From Eutreptiella sp. 'Long Island Sound 2002' (taxonomy: Eukaryota; Euglenozoa; Euglenophyceae; Eutreptiales; Eutreptiaceae): DNA of 64,000 nt. The stretch is taken from positions 72,694,719-72,758,718 of the forward strand of contig OZ038379.1 in NCBI GenBank assembly GCA_964036045.1, in the 5' to 3' direction. Position 1 is the stretch's first letter. Each line of letters opens with the position of its first letter. The notes below the pieces were generated by a model, which saw only the letters and a program-made list of their open reading frames with translations, ran no database searches and was not told the DNA's origin. Positions 19,441 through 29,050 of this stretch are shown here, piece by piece. The position numbers and the translations under genes were made by a program.

Positions 19441-22400
19441 GTTCTTGGGTGCAGCTCGCATTTCCTGGGTTTGCGGCAGCGGGCGGCCGTGTTGCTAGGA
19501 ACATTGGTTTGTGCCGTGGTTGTTACAGGCTGTGTTCCTGTCTGGTGCGCCTCATTCTCCCGCGTTTGTGGTCCTTGAATCGTGCAGTCGGGTGGCTCTC
19601 GGTGCGCCAGTCGGTTTTTTCGTCGCCGTTCTACCTTCCCCTATCGGGTGCTTTGAGCTTCAAGTTTTACTGGCGGATGCTGGCCGAGCGACAGACTCAT
19701 GGAGCCTGCCGCTGGCGCCGGCCAGGGCAGGGGTGTTGGGCTTGCTCTGCATTGCACCTGCCAGGAGCCAAGATGTGTTGCTGCTCCTGGCGGGTTCCTC
19801 CGGCGTTGGTCTCATGGTGTTTGCAGTGCGGTGCTTTGTTGCGTGTGGACCCGGTCATGTGTCTGCTTTCTTGTATTGTCCCTCTTCTGACAGTGTTCTA
19901 GGCCGATTCACCAGGGGTGTTTCGTGTGGACGCCAGCACCTCCCCCTTTGGGTCAGAGGACACCACGCCTCGGTCTCGTGCATATGTTTGCTTTTCCTAG
20001 CAGGGTCGGGTTGGCCGGCTTCCCAGGCGTTTTTTCGTTTGTCTCAGCATTTTTTCGCCCATGAGCGTGGAGCTCGTTGTTTGTTCCGCTGCCTCCGGGC
20101 TGGGGTTGTCCTCGTGTTGTAGGTGAGGCTGGGTGTTTTGTCTTGCCTTCCTCTGCGGTTTTGTGCCCCGGTTGGCTTTAGTTTGTTGCCGGTTCCGCCC
20201 CGGATGCTTTGAGACTTGGTGCGGCCTTGCTTTTGTTGTTTCTGTTTCTTTCCACGCCCCTCTCTCGCTGCCGTTTTTTTTTGTTTCGGCCCTGATACCT
20301 TGGGCCTGCGCGCTGGGCGTGGTTTTGTGTGCTGCCTTTTATCTGCCCCTCCTTCTGGTTGTTCTGCCCCCCTCCCGTCCCCGGCACTGTGGTAGCTCCC
20401 GCCGGCGCATTTGTTGTGTCCCCTTATGTGGTGTGCAGCCTTGTGTTCTGTATTCTGCTGTGTTGTGCGGGCTGGGGTGTCCACATTGAGCCTTGCCTTG
20501 TTGTACCTGTGGATGCACATCGCGGCTTCTGGTGCTGCAGGCTGCCCTCCATTGCGCTCTCCCTGTTCAGCTGTTGTACCCCCTCCCAATCAGTGTCGGC
20601 GGCTGCCCTTGCCGCTGTCCCCTCTCCCGTTTCCTGTTGTGTTGTGCTCTAATTTGTTGTGCATCCCGCCTGCTGTTGCTCTACGTTGCGGTGGTGCGGC
20701 GCAGTGTGCTGTGCTGCCTTGTGTTGTTGTGTGCTGAGCTGTCTTCTGAGTTTTCTGTTTCTGGCACATTGTTGTGTTGCCTGCTGGTGGTGCCCCCAAC
20801 CTCTCTTTTTCCTCTGCTTTCTGCCACTGGTTGCACTGTGCGGTGGCCCGTTTTCATGTGTGTTATGCGCTGTCCCCCTCCAACTGGCTGTTGCTCCTGG
20901 CGTTGTGTGCTGTCTCGGGGCTTGTAGTGATGCTGTGGTGTGTTGGCTGTTTCGCGTTGTGGGTTACACAGTGCTCTGCTGTGCTGTGGTGGCGTGCCCG
21001 AGCCCGGCTGTCTGGTGCAATGTTCTGCTATGCTGTTTCTTTCGTCCAGTGCTGTCTTCGTTGGTGCCCTGCAGTGCCGTGGTGCACTGTGCTGTTTCAT
21101 GCGGTGTAGTGTCGTGTTGGCGTGTGTCGCGTCTGGTGCTGTGCTGCGCTGGGCTGGCCTCCTTTTGTCTTGTTGTCCAGCGCGGTCCTGTGCAACGTCT
21201 TGCTGTCCTGTTTGCATTATGCCGTGGTGCTGTGCACTTCTGTGTGCTTTGCTGTGTTTCTGGGCGCTGTGAGGTGCTTTGATGTGCTGTGCCATTTGTC
21301 CTTGGCACTGTGCCTTCGTTGGTTGCGCTGCTTGCTTCGTAGTGAGGCGCCGCGTGTTGTTGTGTACTGTGCTGCTTCTGTTGGTGCCGTTAGGTACTGT
21401 GCTGGCCTATGCTGTGCGGTGCAGAGTCATGTTGTGCGGCGCCATGCTGTGGCAGATTGCTGTGCGTTATTTTGCCTTGCCCTGTCATTTGCTGTTAAGC
21501 GTTGTGTTTACACCTCCCCTGTTTCTATCTGTGGATGCATGTCGTGGCTTCTGGTGCTGCAAGTTGATTTTCATTGTGCTCTCCGTGTTGGGCCGTTGTG
21601 CCCCCTCCCCCTCTCAATGGTGGCTGCCCTTGCCGCTGTCCCATCTCCGGTTCCCTGTTGGGATGCGCTCCAAATGTGTGTACATCCCGCCTGGTGTTGC
21701 TCTGCGTTGCAACACCGCGCTTGCTTTTGGCTATGTGGCGCGCTGCTGCAGCGCGTTGTGCTGCGCTGCCTTGTGTCGTTGCGTGCTGAGCTGTCTTTTT
21801 GGTGCTGTGTTGCTTGTGTGATGTGGCGTTGCGTGCTGCAGGTGCCTGAACCTCCTGTTTTTCCTGGTGTAGTGCGCCCTTTTGCCACGGCTTGGGTTTT
21901 TCCGTGGCCCGTCTTGCGGTCTGTGATGCGCTGTGCCCCCCCCCGTCCCCCCCCTGGCTGATTTTCGTTGCATTGTGTGCTCTCCTGTGGGTCGTGGTGA
22001 TGCCGTGGTCTGTTGTGTTGGCTGCTTAGCATCGTGCGTGATGCAGTGCTGTGCTGTGCTGTGCTGGTGTGCCTCTTGCAAACTGTTTGGGGCGATGTTG
22101 CACTGTGCTGTTTAGTTCGTCGCTTCTTTTTTCGTTTGTGCTGCGCAGTGCTGTGGTGCGCTATGCTGTTTGGTGCAGTGTGGTGTCGTGTTGCCGTGTG
22201 TTGTGAACGGTGCTGTGCTGCGCTGGGCTGGCCTCCTTGTGTCTTGTTGTTCAGCGCAGTGCTGTGCCGCATCTTGCTCTGCTGTCCCAGTGGTCCGGTT
22301 GTGCTGTGCGTTTTGGTGTGCTGTGCTTTTTTTCTCGGGCGCTCTGTGGTGTTGTGGTGTGCTCTGTCATTTGCCCCTGGCGCTGTGCCTTGGTTTCTTG

Positions 22401-23090
22401 CGCTGCTTGCTTCGTAAGGAGGCGCTGTGCGTTGTTCTGTAATGTGCTGCTTCTGTCGGTGCCGTCTGGCATTGTGCTGGCCTATGCTGTCCGGTGCAGA
22501 GTGGTGTTGTGCCATGTGTTGCTGTGGCAGTTCGCTGTGTGTTGTTTTGCCTTGCGCTGTGGTGTCCGGTTGTGTGCTGTGCTGCTTGGTGCGGGCTGTG
22601 GTGCTGGTGCACTGTGAACCCCTCTCTTCTTCCTGTGTTTTTGAAGGTATTTTGCCTGCTTTCTGTTGCGCTGCGCTGATTCGTCCCTTGTGTCGCGCCG
22701 TTCTGCGGGGTGCTGTGCGTTGCCACCCCGTGCTGTTTGTGTTGTGTCACGTTATGGTGGTTTCTGCTGGTGTCTGCTGCTCGGTGTGGCTCCCTATGGC
22801 TAAGTGCCTTGCTGTTCCTTGGTTGCTGTGTTGGGGTTGCTGCTTGTGCTTTTGGCCCCTGTTCTTCACCTGCATTTTCGGTGCCGTGTCCCTGCTCTGT
22901 GGTTGTGGTCCCTGTGTGTTGCGTTGTGATGCTTTTTGGATTTCTGTTGTCTGGTTCCGGGGTCCGCTGTTGCCGCGTGGTCGTTCTCTGGCTTCGTGCT
23001 GTGAGCTGGGCGGTGCTGTGGGCTTTTCTCTGCAATTCCTTCCTTCTGTACTCTGCCAATCACGACGCCGTTTCCTCATTTCACTCCCAA
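19441..23090 (+). other. A-depleted, T/G/C-rich block with CTGTGCTGTG-type degenerate repeats
   Basis: On the + strand adenine is rare for more than 3 kb, while T, G and C are all common. From about 20400 to 22650 degenerate TGTGCTGTGCTG phrases dominate. Long frames open on the minus strand only because the missing A removes minus-strand stop codons. The block resembles 29.05-31.55 and 37.1-39.54 kb in composition, and 5.6-7.0 kb in reverse complement. No domain is recognised. Confidence 0.6.
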
Positions 23091-23099
23091 GGCACTGCT

Positions 23100-25021
23100 G
23101 CACACTAATTTGAATGCACTATTGTCTGATGAGGCCCAAGTAGATACATCTCAACCACAGCCAGAAAGGTAAAGAGCTGTAGAGGGAGGAATGGTATTCT
23201 ACCCACAGGGGAAACACAAGCGCATGCTCAAAGACGGGCAAGAGTCCAACAACGGAAATCTCGGGCTTGGCGGCCAGTGGCCCCTAACAAGCACGTGGAG
23301 GGCCCGTGGCTTAGATTAATACAACCCCAAGTGACCGACAGACAAGTAACCGACCACAACAGGAGCATGCCAGATGAACTGACATAGGAGTCTGACAACA
23401 GTCGGACCAGGTCAAATGGTCGATGCAGCCATTGCAGGGACCAAACGTTGCCACATGGCAATTGAGCAGTGACAAGACACTGCCCCGCTGCGCCCATTTG
23501 GCAACCGCTGCATCATAGAGGAAATGGGGTACGGTGCAGCGCAGCATGCTTGATTGTACAATCAAGGTAGGGTCAGTGCAGTGTAGCGCCCAAAAGAGAT
23601 ATCTGAACGATGAGGCAACATGGTCTGTAGCACCGGCTGTTGCCATTGTGCGGGCTTCACCGCCCATTCCCGTCTTCCCTGGCTTCTTGCCCCTTCCCCT
23701 CATTGTTCTTAATCTCACCAATGCCTCCATGAATAGCAAAATCCAAAATCCGAAATTTCTGCAAGCACCTAGGGCCTTAGCCCCTAGAAATGTTGCAGAG
23801 CGGAAGAACTTATTGTCAACTGGTTCACGGATTTTTTGAGGTCTTCATTATGCATAAAAAGACAATAATTGAAAACAACACCCCCATTTGGCATCCATTT
23901 GGTCGGGCTGGCAAGCAGAACATCCCTAGAAGTTAGCACAAGATGGATACATTGATTGTCAAGTGGTTTGCATCATCTGGCGTCATTTCTATGTATACAG
24001 AATTATTTGGAAACAAAGATTCTTTCGCCCCCTTCACACCCCCATTTCGGGGCCATTCTGGTTGGGCTGGCAGACAGAACCTGCCTAGCAGGCAGTTTGG
24101 GAGCACCTTGGGTTAATTGGTATTGGACAAATCGCAATTCTAATGTTGCACCCCCGCTATTTTGGGTATCCCTTACCTGAAACATTACACAAAAACTGAG
24201 TTACAAAAATTAGGGGCTCCGTGGGCAGGCTTTTGCAGCCAGAATCACATCGGTTACTCAGCAGTGAACGGGCTCAGAAAAAATCACAAATTACGCATTT
24301 TTTGTCATGCAGCTCGCACAAACCACCACGTTTTGTTCATTGCACTGCACCCTTGCCCCAAGTGCCTTTCCATAAATGAATCAGCTTTTTCTGCGCGGGT
24401 ACATCCTTGGCTCCCTTAGGCAGAAAGGTCTGGTTGATCATTGTTGCACAGCCCTACCCAGCCCTTCATCGGTTGCAACTTCGCAAAAAAAGGTAAAACA
24501 GAAAAGCAAATAACAGCACAAAAACAGCCTGAAGTTCCCTGCACGTTTGTTAATATCACCCTTGACCACCCTGCCAGTATCTGCCCCACTTGCAGGAGGC
24601 CTACCAGCCTACGGTACGTTGGCATGAATAAGTCAGCTTTTTCTGCGCAGGTACATCGGTGGCTCCCCGCGACAGAAAGTTCGTTTGATCATTGTTACAC
24701 TGCCCTAATCAGCCCTGCAACCATCAAGAACTAGGACAAAAAGTCAAAAGCAGAAACACAGGTCACAAAGCCCTGAAAACACCTGCAATTTGGCAAACAT
24801 TACACCGCTGCAGCCTGCTACAACCTGGCACACGTTCATTCGCTGGACACTGATTTCTGGTTAACTTCTTAATGCAGGCAGCTCAGGGGCTGAGCGCAAG
24901 AAAAATTAATTAATTAAAGCAACAGAGCAAAAAAGGGATTTGGAATGGAAAGGGCATGCATCAATCAAAAACCATCACGCAGGAACACCAACACAGGCAA
25001 GGCAAACCAGAATAACCTTTC
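23100..25021. other. AT-rich intergenic-like DNA
   Basis: No supported gene. A minus-strand frame at 23228-23739 is open for 142 codons but has no motif I recognise. The only internal structure is a ~250-bp duplication at 24370-24720. Confidence 0.4.
24370..24720 (+). repeat. ~250-bp direct duplication (ends of two copies)
   Basis: AATCAGCTTTTTCTGCGCGG near 24379 recurs, slightly changed, near 24630. AGAAAGGTCTGGTTGATCAT near 24422 recurs as AGAAAGTTCGTTTGATCATT near 24673. The offset is about 250 bp. Both copies contain a short CCCTTGCCCC/CTGCCCC..TTGC phrase upstream, so each unit includes the sequence between. Confidence 0.65.
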
Positions 25022-25572
25022 TAAAATCATCCTACAAAACGTTCGTGCATTCGAATCCAAGGAACCACTAATGGTAATGAAAGCAAAGGACAATGGCAAC
25101 ATGCAAAAACAAATCATTTCGAGCGGAATGGCACGTGCAAAGCTATCATAAGAATAATTGCGAAGCCCCACACAAAGATCTGAGCATTTGGTTCTCTCAA
25201 TAGGTTCAGGATCGCAGAAAGTGCATAATGAATACAGAGCTCAGGCATCTGCACTTCCAGATATATAATAATGCAAACACAGCAATAACCTTAATAACAT
25301 GGAACGTCAGAGTCAAAAAAAAATCTAAATCAAAAATTGGTCGAGCAAGCTGAACGCAAGAGCGATACAATTATTTCAATGCATGAATTGCAGTGTTCAT
25401 TTTACCTCAGCAGGTTCTAAACTCAATCAAGGCATGATTTAAAATGGGAAAGCGGAGAGACAACACATGAACCACAACAGGTTTCCCAATTCCAAAAGCA
25501 AGGAATAATACCATACTCTACAATGTGCGTGCAAGCTGAACAGTCACCAGACGCAAGTGGAGACACAGGGCA

Positions 25573-25927
25573 TTACTTGAAGATGGTGTGTGGCTTCATG
25601 TGGGACAACCGCTGCTGCAGGAGAAGCTGAGCATTTCGGACATTAGAAAGTCCCAATCTGTTGAGGAAACTGGACTGCTGCTGCTGCTGCCCATGCCATC
25701 CAGAGACCGTTGACAGAAAAATTGGAGGAACCGGTAACTGCTGCGGGCGGATGGTGTCCCAACCCTGCAAGTACTTGTGCCAGCCCGTTAACATCAGAGG
25801 TAGACATCTGTTGCTGCTGCTGTTGCCCAAGCAAAAGTTGTGGCAATGATGAACCAGATGGCTGCTGCTGCAGTGGCTGCATTTGCTGCTGCCCAAGGAA
25901 ATGTGCCAAAGGCGAACACATGGCGTG
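25573..25927 (-). pseudogene. Glutamine-rich exon, copy A (frameshifted)
   Basis: The minus strand encodes LGQQQMQPLQQQPSGSSLPQ, then LLLGQQQQQQMSTSDVNG, then LAQVLAGLGHHPPAA. A one-base excess in an A run near 25720 breaks the frame relative to the intact copy at 33662-34009, and the end MKPHTIFK-stop is in another frame here. See copy B for the full description. Confidence 0.55.
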
Positions 25928-25999
25928 CCGAGACCCATGCCAAGTCATTGTAAGACATCCACGACTTCATGCCATCCGTTGTGCGCCTTGCCAATGAAA

Positions 26000-26515
26000 A
26001 TGAACCTGAAAAGAGGCACAATTCTTAACTAGCTTTGCAAACACGCACGTTCTTACAAATATTCCATAGAGCCACATGGCCATGGCCCATGGACCCGTAG
26101 TTTCATCATCAATGGTGAACCCAGACTGATGCTCAGACCTCAAGCACAAAATATCGACCCTCTCACCCAACGTAATGATGTTCAAACACTTCCATGGCAC
26201 TTGAGACAATCCAAAGCTCAATTCCAACATAACAAAAAGGGCTCAAATGTTCAGATGCGTAGCATTAAGAGCTCAACTATTGGCACTGGAGCCCTACCTT
26301 TGTTATTGCTGGTGTACCGAGACCGAGGTCAAGTCATTATAAGACATCCACGACTTTTTGAAACCCGTTGCGAGGCAAAATTACCCTAAAACTGCGTTTT
26401 TCTTTAAGGAATCAGAACAAATGGGGCAATGTCATTAAATGTATATGTGAAGGTGCCTAATCCTAAGTTTCATATCCCTTGGTATGGGTGTTAGAAAAAC
26501 TTTGAGCAAGATAGG
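26000..26515. other. AT-rich repeat DNA upstream of the Gln-rich exon
   Basis: Contains phrases that recur in diverged form throughout 42.1-43.4 kb (CCATAGAGCCACATGGCCATG, ATCAATGGTG.ACC, AGACATCCACGACTT, CCCTAAAACTGCG). No coding sequence is supported. It ends exactly where the TACC-tailed element begins; diverged copies of the same sequence at 42.98 and 43.38 kb run on uninterrupted. Confidence 0.5.
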
Positions 26516-26874
26516 GTAGGTAGGTAGGTGCATCCGGTCGTGGAGAGGCGCCTGATGGTTCCCGCTGGCGTCGCCGCTGTGAGGGACAGCAAGAGGCCCT
26601 GCACATGAAGAGGGGAGGCGGCTTACATCCCGCTGACTGGTGCAACAAAGCGGCCCTCAGCAGCACCGGGAGGGCTGATCGCCGCCAGCGTGACGTACTT
26701 GTTACGCCGGGAGGGTGTGCCCCCGTGCTTGCGCACGTCCCCTCCTTTGAGTCGAACCCTAGGTGTTCATTGGACTTCCTGGCGTAATCCGTTCCAAAGG
26801 CATGCCAGCGGCGTGTTCTTGGTAGTTGGGTTCCGAGGTGCTTGGGTGTCGCACGCTCCGCCTCCAGTCCCAAA
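26516..26874 (-). mobile_element. Short element with TACC tail, copy A
   Basis: Read on the minus strand, ~350 bp of GC-rich sequence ends in CACCTACCTACCTACC and then enters AT-rich DNA. A tandem-tetranucleotide end of the same type closes the element at 1400-7454 and the small insertion near 30.1 kb, so one retrotransposition machinery may have made all three. Its 5' edge coincides with the MITE. No coding domain is recognised in the open frames across it. Confidence 0.45.
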
Positions 26875-27314
26875 TAAGGTTCGGAAATGGATTTCATGCG
26901 AAAACAACCGATTGTTTTTAATTATTTCTTTGAAAATAACCAATTATTTCGATTATATGACATAAAAGTAATCCGTCATTTTCGATTGTTGTTTCCGCAA
27001 ATTGCAATTATTGCCCAAAAGCCGTGTATGTTTACCTAAAGGATGGTAAACAGGAACATAGAGGTGAAAAACATGCTAAACCTTTGACTTTTATCCGGAA
27101 CTGCCTTTGATTTTGCAAAATCCTCTGGCTTTTGATAAGAAACATTTCATGGTGTATCAACGAAATATTTCTTTTTCATACATAACTTTTCCGATTAATT
27201 GTTTTATACCAGTTTTCAAAACAATCAGTTCTACCGATTATTTGTCACATTAGATCCAATTAATCCAATTAATCCGATGATCCGATTAATTGGTAAAACC
27301 GATTCCGAACCTTA
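26875..27314. mobile_element. 440-bp AT-rich MITE, copy A
   Basis: The segment begins TAAGGTTCGGAA and ends TTCCGAACCTTA, a perfect 12-bp terminal inverted repeat. It is strongly AT-rich, has no open frame, and is filled with CCGATTAATT/AATTAATCGG-type internal repeats, including several close-set copies in the last 60 bp. Size, composition and structure fit a non-autonomous DNA transposon. The outer TA of each end could be a TA target duplication, pointing to Tc1/mariner- or Harbinger-like machinery, but the family is not decided. Confidence 0.72.
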
Positions 27315-27339
27315 GTCACAAAGCAGCGCAGGCCTTAGG

Positions 27340-29050
27340 ATGCAGCCGTACCCCCGGTCTCCAGACCTCCTTTGGCCGGATCACCTGCAATGCACGGGCT
27401 GCCTCAGTGTCCGGGCTATGGACAATGGGTTTCCTACTGTTGCGAGGCGCGCGTGCTTCGGTTTGAGTTTCGCGGTAACCCCGCCATTCCTGGCTTGGGT
27501 CTACGGTGTGCTTGTTTTGGTACGGGTTTGGAATTCGCCCCGCCAATCCTGGCAGGGGTGTTGGGGTGTGTGTGTGTTGGTGTGCGGGCTCCCCCTATGC
27601 CCCGCTAATCCTGGCTGTGGTTCGTGGTGCGTCTGTGTTGGTTCGGGCTTTTGATGTCACCCTGCAAATCCTGGCTGGGGTGTTGGGCCGTGCATTTTTG
27701 TGTGCGCCCTCGGCCTGTACCCTGCCATTTCCGTCTCGGGTGTGCGGTGTGGGTGTGTGTGTTTGCGTGGGCGCTCCGCCTCTGCCCCGCGAATCCTGGC
27801 TGGGGTTCGTGGTGCGTGTGTCTGGGCTTGGGTTTTTGCTTTCAGCCCGCCAATCCTGGCCGGGGTGTTGGGGTGTGTGTCTTTGTGTGTGCGCTCTGCC
27901 TGTACCTCGCCTTTCTTGAGTGGTGTGTGCGGTGTGGGTGTGTGTGCTTTGGTCCGAGTTTCGGTTGCACCCCGCCATTCCTGGGTGGAGTGTTTCGGTG
28001 TGTGTATGGGTGCGCGCCCCCCGCCTCTACCCCGCCAATCCTGGCTGGGGTTGTTGTTGCGTGTGCGTTGGTTCGGGTTATGGCTTTCACACCGCCAATC
28101 CTGGCTGGGGTTTGGGGCGTGTGTGTTTGTGTGCGCGCTCCGCCTGTACCCTGCCTTTCCTGGCTCCAGTGTGCGGTGTGGCTGTGTGTGCTTTGATTGG
28201 AGTTTCGGCTGTACCCCGCCATTCCTGGCTCACATGCTTGGTTGTGTGTTTTGTGGTGTGCGCTCCGCCTGTACCCCGTCAATCCTGGCTGGCTTGTGCA
28301 TGGTGGGTGTGTGTTCTTGGGCTCAGGTTTCGGCTGCGCCCCGCCATTCCTTGCTGGGGTGTTCGGGTGTGTGTCTGTGTGTGCGCGCTCCGCCTGTATC
28401 CCGCCAATCCTGGCTAGGGTGTGCGTTGTGGGTGTGTGTTCTTGCGCTCGGCTTCGGGCTGCGCCCCGCCATTCCTGGCTCGGGTGTTGGGTTGTGTGTT
28501 TTTGTGTGTGCGCTCCGCCTGTAGCCCGCCAATCCTGGCTGGGGTGTGCGGTGTGGGTGTGTGTGCTTGGGCTCAGGCTGCGGCTGCGCCCTGCCAATCC
28601 TGGCTGGGGTGTTGGGTTGTGTGTTTTGGTGTGTGCGCTCCGCCTGTACCCCGCCAATCCTGGCTTTGGTGTGCGGTGTAGGTGTGTGTGCTTCAGCTCG
28701 GATTTCGGCTGCGCTCCGTCATCCCTGGCTCGGGTGTTGGGGTGTGTGTGTTTGTGTGCTCGCTCCGCAATTACCTTGCCAATACTGGCCGGGCTTTGCG
28801 GTGTTGGTGTGTGTGTTTGGGCTCTGGTTTCGGCTGCGCCCTGCTATTTCCGGCCCGGGTGTTGGGTTGTGTGCTTCGGTGTGTGCGCTCCGCCTGTACC
28901 CCGTCCATCCTTGACGGGTTGTGTGGTGTGGGTGTTTGTTCTTTGGCTCGGATATCGGCTGCGCCCCTCCATTCCTGGCTCGGGTGTCGGGTAGTGTGTG
29001 TCGGTGTGCGCACTCCACCTCTACCCCGCCGTTCCTCGCTGGGGTTTGTG
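27340..29050 (+). repeat. 125-bp minisatellite, copy A (about 14 units)
   Basis: CGCTCCGCCT marks each unit at 28136, 28261, 28386, 28511, 28636, 28761 and 28886, all exactly 125 bp apart. Earlier units are about 122 bp. Each unit consists of two related halves: CCCGCCAATCCTGGCTGGGG plus a TGTGCGGTGTGGGTGTGTG-type half, and CCCGCCATTCCTGGCTCGGG plus a TGTTGGGTTGTGTG-type half. Open frames on both strands are by-products of composition. Confidence 0.88.

Noticed and set aside
17880-22600. Many + strand frames rich in Cys, Val and Leu, looking like membrane or cysteine-rich proteins
   Set aside because: They are translations of TGTGCTGTG-type repeats and of the ~90-bp minisatellite; no start, motif or conserved frame supports them.
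23228-23739. 142-codon minus-strand open frame
   Set aside because: No recognisable motif, mixed composition and no related copy in the window.
25794-26021. Alanine-rich and serine-rich frames overlapping the Gln-rich exon
   Set aside because: They are the other two frames of the same CAG-type repeats; only the Gln frame has sensible sequence outside the runs.
27340-29050. CRISPR-like array
   Set aside because: The spacing is regular, but whole units are repeated with no unique spacers. It is a minisatellite in eukaryotic DNA.
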